A stretch of DNA of 54,226 nucleotides, from NCBI GenBank assembly GCA_021787595.1, contig JAJYLQ010000025.1:1-54226 (forward strand), given 5' to 3'. Positions 50,298 to 54,226 of the stretch are shown here, piece after piece. Numbering within the stretch: the stretch's first letter is position 1; every line of letters starts with the position of its first letter. Origin of the DNA: Chloroflexota bacterium. Lineage in GTDB: Bacteria > Chloroflexota > Anaerolineae > Anaerolineales > Villigracilaceae. Both the position numbers and the translations under genes were made by a program. The notes under the pieces were generated by a model. It was not told the DNA's origin. It ran no database searches and saw only the letters and a list, made by a program, of their open reading frames with translations.

Positions 50298-51452
50298 TCA
50301 GTCGCCGCTTTCAGGAGTGGGCATTCCATCGCCCGGCTTCGGGGTCTCGCCGCCGCCCTTATCCCCCGCGCGGGTAGGCGAAACAAGACTTCCGCCGTTG
50401 TCGTTGCGGCGCGAACTGGATGAGTCTCCGCTTGAGGTTACATCCAGCTCATACACAATAAACTCGCCATTGGTATCGTAATAGCCTTGGAATTTTACGG
50501 ACGAACCGATCTGCGCGTCGCCGTTCACCCGGGCCTGATCCATGCGAACGGATTGCCCATTGATCGTCCAAACATTATTCTGCATTGACTCCACAATGCC
50601 GCTAAACTCATAGGAAGAATGCTGATCCTGCGGCGCCGACGGTTGAGGCATGGGTGACCCGGTCGGCATCGCCGGAGTTATCGGAGTGGACATGGATGCG
50701 GGATTGGAACTGTCACGTTCGCCGCTCCCCTCCGGTTCAAACGGCGGCAAGGGGGCGCCCGGTTGCAACAGTTGTATCTCCTGTGCTTCAACGACGCCAT
50801 TGCTGCGTGTAATGCCGGTTACCACAACTGGTGCGCTGTCTGTTATCGTCCCTTTTGGCAAAGTTGTCGAATTGCTGACAGAGACCGGGATGCCGGAAAC
50901 TTTCCACGATCCATCCTGTTGCTGCGTTACAACCCCGGAAAAAGTGACCCGTGTCGAACTGCGGCCCATGTTCAACAACTCATCCGCTTCGTTCAGGCGT
51001 TCCTGCTCATATTGGCTCTGAAGAATTTCCCGCTCCTGGGAAGTGAAAACGAACAAAAGTCGTACGCCTTCCCACGTCCGTTTGACAGGATAAAGTTGAT
51101 CGCCCGGGATCGAACTTCCCGATGCGCTCACCAGCCCGGTGCTACTCAAAATCAGCGCACCTATAACGCCGAGGAGGACCGCCAGACGCGGGAAAAGCAG
51201 GATCATCCGCCGCGCAGGGCGCTTCGATTCGCGCATTTCAGCGGCGCGGCGGATCAAGCGGTTGCGGTCGCGTTTCTGGAATTGTTCCGGGACAGGCACA
51301 CCGCCCAACGTCCCGGCCCGAATCGCAGTATTCAACAATGGACGGAGTTCGCGCGCCCGGTCGGGATAACGCGCCAATACGGATTCCACCGTCTGGCCGT
51401 TATCAAGAGCCTTCAAGCATTCTTCCAGAATGTCATACTCATTCATTTTCAT
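50298..51452 (-). CDS. DUF5667/DUF5666-like membrane protein following the sigma factor
   Basis: From the ATG at 51452 it is 384 residues. The N-terminus MKMNEYDILEECLKALDNGQ TVESVLARYP is a short helical module often seen in this family. A basic stretch and one transmembrane helix follow (FPRLAVLLGVIGALILSSTG, about 90-110). Then comes a DUF5667 segment (GDQLYPVKRTWEGVRLLF). Two OB-like DUF5666 repeats follow (FSGVVTQQQDGSWKVSGIPV and FSGIVESMQNNVWTINGQSV), with Pro/Ser-rich linkers. It probably tethers or senses for the sigma factor at the membrane. A classic zinc-type anti-sigma motif is not evident. The start overlaps the sigma stop by 14 nt. Confidence 0.75.
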   Translation of the reverse strand: MKMNEYDILEECLKALDNGQTVESVLARYPDRARELRPLLNTAIRAGTLGGVPVPEQFQKRDRNRLIRRAAEMRESKRPARRMILLFPRLAVLLGVIGALILSSTGLVSASGSSIPGDQLYPVKRTWEGVRLLFVFTSQEREILQSQYEQERLNEADELLNMGRSSTRVTFSGVVTQQQDGSWKVSGIPVSVSNSTTLPKGTITDSAPVVVTGITRSNGVVEAQEIQLLQPGAPLPPFEPEGSGERDSSNPASMSTPITPAMPTGSPMPQPSAPQDQHSSYEFSGIVESMQNNVWTINGQSVRMDQARVNGDAQIGSSVKFQGYYDTNGEFIVYELDVTSSGDSSSSRRNDNGGSLVSPTRAGDKGGGETPKPGDGMPTPESGD

Positions 51453-51993
51453 TCGCCACCTCCCCAATATTGCGCTGCAGGGCGGCCAACGCACGGAATT
51501 GGAGAGCCTTCACTGCATTGATTTTCTTCTTCAATACAGATGCCGTTTCTTCAAGGGAATATCCCTGGCCGAATCTCAAAGCCAGAACATCCTGCTGCTC
51601 TGGCGTCAATTCAGCGTATGCCTTTCGAAACTCACGAGTCTGCTCGCGGCGTTCAAATTCGTCATGCGGGATCGAAGCCATGTCGAGCAGATTCTCGGGG
51701 AGGGTTTCGGTGGGTCTGCGATAGGAACGCCGCAGATGATCAGCAACAATGTGAGAAGTCGTCGAAAGCAGCCAAGCCTTCAAGTTGGATTGCGGCCCGC
51801 GGCCTTTCTGTGACGCCTCCAATAAGCGCACGAAAACATCGCTGGCAACGTCTTCGGCAACCTGCTCATCAGTGAGCCGATAGCGCACATAGCGGTAGAC
51901 TTCTGGAAAATACCTGTCGTAGATCACACCGATAACGTGCGAGTTCAACTCTCGCAAGCCATCCAGTGCCTGTTGTTCGTCGAAGTTTTGCAT
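51439..51993 (-). CDS. ECF-family RNA polymerase sigma factor
   Basis: From the ATG at 51993 it is 184 residues. Region 2 reads YDRYFPEVYRYVRYRLTDEQ then VAEDVASDVFVRLLEAS. Region 4 reads LTPEQQDVLALRFGQGYSLE then ETASVLKKKINAVKALQFRA. A longer frame to 52044 adds residues without a good start site. The downstream gene, overlapping by 14 nt, is probably its partner. Its target promoters cannot be named here. Confidence 0.9.
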   Translation of the reverse strand: MQNFDEQQALDGLRELNSHVIGVIYDRYFPEVYRYVRYRLTDEQVAEDVASDVFVRLLEASQKGRGPQSNLKAWLLSTTSHIVADHLRRSYRRPTETLPENLLDMASIPHDEFERREQTREFRKAYAELTPEQQDVLALRFGQGYSLEETASVLKKKINAVKALQFRALAALQRNIGEVANENE

Positions 51994-52098
51994 GGGTATG
52001 GCAATCCCCTGGCTGTAATAGCAAGCCATTGGCTGTGTATTCACACCCAGTATACCATCCTCCCAAAAGGCATCAGCGAGACGCCTGTTGGGCCAAGA

Positions 52099-52680
52099 TC
52101 AGTGTCCTGACTCAACGCCATGTCCATTGCTGTTTCCAGGAGCAGCGCCGCCAGAGGAATTAGATCTTCCGCCGCCAACCACAAACCCATCCTCCACGGG
52201 AGGAGGGTCACCAACTGCCTGAACCCCGATTTCCTGAGTATCACCATTATTAACCTGGTCCCCGCTGCCGCTATTTACGTCAACAGCAGGCTCAACATCA
52301 TACACGATCAATGTACCGTTGGAATTGCCGAAGGTCAATTTGACGGTATCGCCAACATTGATGGTCCCGCGTATCGCACTTAGACTCGTAAAATTGTAAC
52401 TGACGCCATTGATAGTGATGCTCCTGGCATCCATCGCGCTGACCACACCAAGAACCTCGTGAGAATTATCGGCTTCCGGTGTTTCCCGCCCCTCCGGGGC
52501 AGAGCTGACTTCGGGCCGTCTGGTCGCCGGCGGCTGTGAGGGAAGAGCCGTGCCAGCCTCATTCTGACTTGCATCATTTGGACCGACCGCATGTGCGTTG
52601 AGTGCGCCTCCGCAGGCACTGAGAGCCATGGCACTCAATACAAACGCCGCAAGCAAATAGAGAGAATTTGGTTTTGTCAT
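52099..52680 (-). CDS. DUF5666-like lipoprotein
   Basis: A 193-residue secreted lipoprotein. The signal SLYLLAAFVLSAMALSACGG has a lipobox (LSAC). A Pro/Glu-rich linker follows, then a compact OB-like DUF5666 domain (VLGVVSAMDARSITINGVSY, then INVGDTVKLTFGNSNGTLIV), and a Gly/Ser/Asn-rich tail. The same domain type occurs in the sigma-partner at 50298-51452, so the genes belong together. The sigma gene starts about 105 nt downstream. Function is unknown beyond the cell-envelope location. Confidence 0.7.
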   Translation of the reverse strand: MTKPNSLYLLAAFVLSAMALSACGGALNAHAVGPNDASQNEAGTALPSQPPATRRPEVSSAPEGRETPEADNSHEVLGVVSAMDARSITINGVSYNFTSLSAIRGTINVGDTVKLTFGNSNGTLIVYDVEPAVDVNSGSGDQVNNGDTQEIGVQAVGDPPPVEDGFVVGGGRSNSSGGAAPGNSNGHGVESGH

Positions 52681-52834
52681 CTTTTTGCATCCAAAGTTGC
52701 AACTTCCTTTTCATCATTAAAGTCGAAGCAGTCAATGAAAAGTTACGTTCAGATATGGCTACAAGAAACTCCCTTCCGGCTTCTCGATAAAACCAAAAGG
52801 GAGCAATTCGTTGGCTGAAGATTGACTGAATGAT

Positions 52835-52907
52835 GTTACGCACTCTCTGAAGTTTTGGGGCAAAAGCGAGCCCGAATTATGGGAGCTTTCGGGACGTTTT
52901 GCGTAAC
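52835..52907. repeat. 73-bp repeat with GTTACGCA terminal inverted repeats
   Basis: The ends GTTACGCA (52835-52842) and TGCGTAAC (52900-52907) are exact complements. The interior carries AAAAGCGAGCCCGAATTATG and GGACGTTTTGCG. A partial, inverted relative lies at 50197-50243, so the sigma factor block is flanked by opposed copies. Confidence 0.65.
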
Positions 52908-52920
52908 GTGAGTGACTGAA

Positions 52921-54051
52921 TTATTCCTGTGCGACCGCGTACACACGCTGGAATTCCTGCAAGTATTGCGCGGCGATATCGGGGTTGTAGATCACGACAA
53001 GGTTCTCATCGTTGGTTGTCTCGGCGCTGGCCGTGAAATTGTAAGTACCCATTACCACGATCTGACCGTCAATGATCATGACTTTGTGGTGCATCAATCC
53101 GGAATTGCCGTCCCGTTTGACATTCAAGCCTGCGGCGCGGAACGGATCGAACTCCGTCCCGACATTGGATTTCACCTGATCGTTTTCCATCACGCCTGCA
53201 ACTTTGACTCCCGCCGCGGCTTTCTGACGAATCACTTCGCCCAGCGGATCCGCTGTGAACGAATAAGCCAGGAAGTAGATGCTTGATTGCGCATGGTTCA
53301 GCAAATCCACCAGCTTGGTCTGGATGTGATCGTCGGGCGAGAAATAGATATCGAGGCGGGTGCCGCCAACCGTCACGCGCGGATTCGGAGTGGCAGCGAC
53401 GACATCCCTGCCAAATTTATCGTCCACAAACATTTCGTTGAATTCGGTCGTGTAATCCTCGGCTGCCTTCGTCGAGCGGATGAGCATCAGATTGTTGTTG
53501 TCGCTGTACGCGCCGGTATCAGTGAAGTTCATCGAGCCGGTCCAAACTTCGGATCGGTCAATCACGACGAATTTATTGTGCATCAATCCCTCTCTCCGGT
53601 CACCCAACATCGGGATGCCCGCATCCTTCAACGCCTGCGGAACCGTTCGGTCCATGTTGTCACTTTCCATCACAATGCGGACTTGCACACCGCGCCGATG
53701 GGCGCGCAGCAACGCGTCGCGAACGCTCTTCAAACTGAGGCTGTATATTGCCATGTCCACGGAGAGCCGCGCGGAATCAATCGCAGCCGCCAGCGGGCCA
53801 TCCGGGCCGCCGGTCTTTTGTCTGGCAGCGGGATTGGTGGGGTCGGTAAAATACAGTTCGAACCACGAGCCGTTGACTCCGTAGCCGACCTGCATTGGAA
53901 TTTCCGTCAGCGCGGGAATCGCGGCTGCCGGCTCAGCCGTTACAACGGCATTCGTCGGACTGTTTGCGGGCGGCAGGGCCGTTGTCGTGCATGAGCCACA
54001 GGCAAGCGTCACAAGACAAACAGCAAAAACGAAACCAGGAAATTTTTTCAT
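52921..54051 (-). CDS. Phospholipase D-like lipoprotein with two HKD motifs
   Basis: From the ATG at 54051 (after CAAGGAGAATGCC) it is 376 residues. A lipoprotein signal (FVFAVCLVTLACGSC) is followed by a Pro/Ala-rich linker. Two PLD half-sites are complete: LMHNKFVVIDRSEVWTGSMN and LMHHKVMIIDGQIVVMGTYN (HxK(x)4D(x)6GSxN pattern, with GTYN in the second). Residues like AARLSVDMAIYSLS and SSIYFLAYSFTADPLGE mark the start of each half. Such enzymes cut phosphodiesters in lipids or nucleic acids; some are endonucleases of the PLD fold. The target is unknown, but the location is outside the cytoplasm. Confidence 0.85.
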   Translation of the reverse strand: MKKFPGFVFAVCLVTLACGSCTTTALPPANSPTNAVVTAEPAAAIPALTEIPMQVGYGVNGSWFELYFTDPTNPAARQKTGGPDGPLAAAIDSARLSVDMAIYSLSLKSVRDALLRAHRRGVQVRIVMESDNMDRTVPQALKDAGIPMLGDRREGLMHNKFVVIDRSEVWTGSMNFTDTGAYSDNNNLMLIRSTKAAEDYTTEFNEMFVDDKFGRDVVAATPNPRVTVGGTRLDIYFSPDDHIQTKLVDLLNHAQSSIYFLAYSFTADPLGEVIRQKAAAGVKVAGVMENDQVKSNVGTEFDPFRAAGLNVKRDGNSGLMHHKVMIIDGQIVVMGTYNFTASAETTNDENLVVIYNPDIAAQYLQEFQRVYAVAQE

Positions 54052-54169
54052 GGCATTCTCCTTGTGGGGATTATACATGCGCCATCTGCCAAATGATATG
54101 GGTGTGTTTCAAATGAGTTGAAAGTCTGGTATCAATAAAGTAGGTCGCAAAACCACTTTGGAGAATACC

Positions 54170-54226
54170 ATGACTTCCAACTCGCAAGCAATTATACAAG
54201 ACCTGCACGCCGACTTTGAGAAAATG
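54170..54226 (+). CDS. Start of a probable transposase (ISKra4-like), runs off the window
   Basis: An ATG at 54170 after TTGGAGAATACC opens MTSNSQAIIQDLHADFEKM, 19 codons up to the window end. The helical, acidic opening recalls ISKra4-type transposase N-termini. With so few residues the family is a guess, but it is a plus-strand gene start facing away from the phospholipase gene. Confidence 0.35.
   Translation, partial: MTSNSQAIIQDLHADFEKM

Overview
The window looks like a chromosomal segment from an anaerobic or facultative member of the Chloroflexota, probably Anaerolineae-like. This is inferred from gene families and genome style, not from a phylogenetic marker. The hints are DUF5667 proteins beside an ECF sigma factor, tungsten-type aldehyde:ferredoxin oxidoreductases, NarX/NarL-like sensors, GT87 and GT4 glycosyltransferases, and many short palindromic repeats. 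Almost every gene between 3.9 kb and 54 kb lies on the minus strand, so transcription order runs from high to low coordinates.

Left edge (1-5.1 kb): an eroded zone with an IS630-like transposase start, an IS66 remnant with several frameshifts, and a collapsed type III restriction-modification remnant. These are followed by a small unknown ORF, a GT87 membrane glycosyltransferase with an overlapping GNAT gene, a broken moaA and an intact fmdE. A compact multi-stem RNA directly upstream of fmdE is a candidate molybdenum-cofactor riboswitch.

Molybdoenzyme island (5.3-25.7 kb): the core of the window. One enzyme is a Tat-exported, membrane-anchored DMSO-reductase-type complex (dmsABC). It is preceded by a translationally coupled micro-ORF and followed by a WD40 propeller with two C-terminal CxxCH haem motifs and by a large surface protein. 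A TorD chaperone, a ferredoxin-rich protein and a radical SAM protein form a tight unit just upstream. The second enzyme is unusual: an oxidoreductase catalytic subunit with no recognisable Tat signal and a degenerate response-regulator receiver domain fused to its N-terminus. It comes with its own ferredoxin subunit and TorD chaperone. Two NarX/NarL-like two-component pairs sit in the same array.

Middle (25.9-30.2 kb): an accessory strip of transposase remnants, an ICMT-type methyltransferase, DUF1905, a class I methyltransferase, a GT4 glycosyltransferase, repeat elements and one tRNA-Thr(CGT).

Amine and aldehyde catabolism island (30.2-49.9 kb): two AOR-family enzymes, a saccharopine-dehydrogenase-family protein, four class III aminotransferases, a CoA-acylating MmsA-type aldehyde dehydrogenase, a polyamine ABC transporter (potABCD-like), PaiB, a B3/4-domain protein and two Lrp/AsnC regulators. 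Together they fit import of polyamines or diamines, transamination to aldehydes and acid semialdehydes, and oxidation by NAD/CoA-dependent or ferredoxin-dependent enzymes. The Lrp proteins are the likely amino-acid sensors.

Right edge (50.2-54.2 kb): an ECF sigma factor, a DUF5667/DUF5666-like membrane protein and a DUF5666-like lipoprotein, bracketed by two inverted copies of one repeat. These are followed by a phospholipase D-like lipoprotein and the start of another probable transposase.
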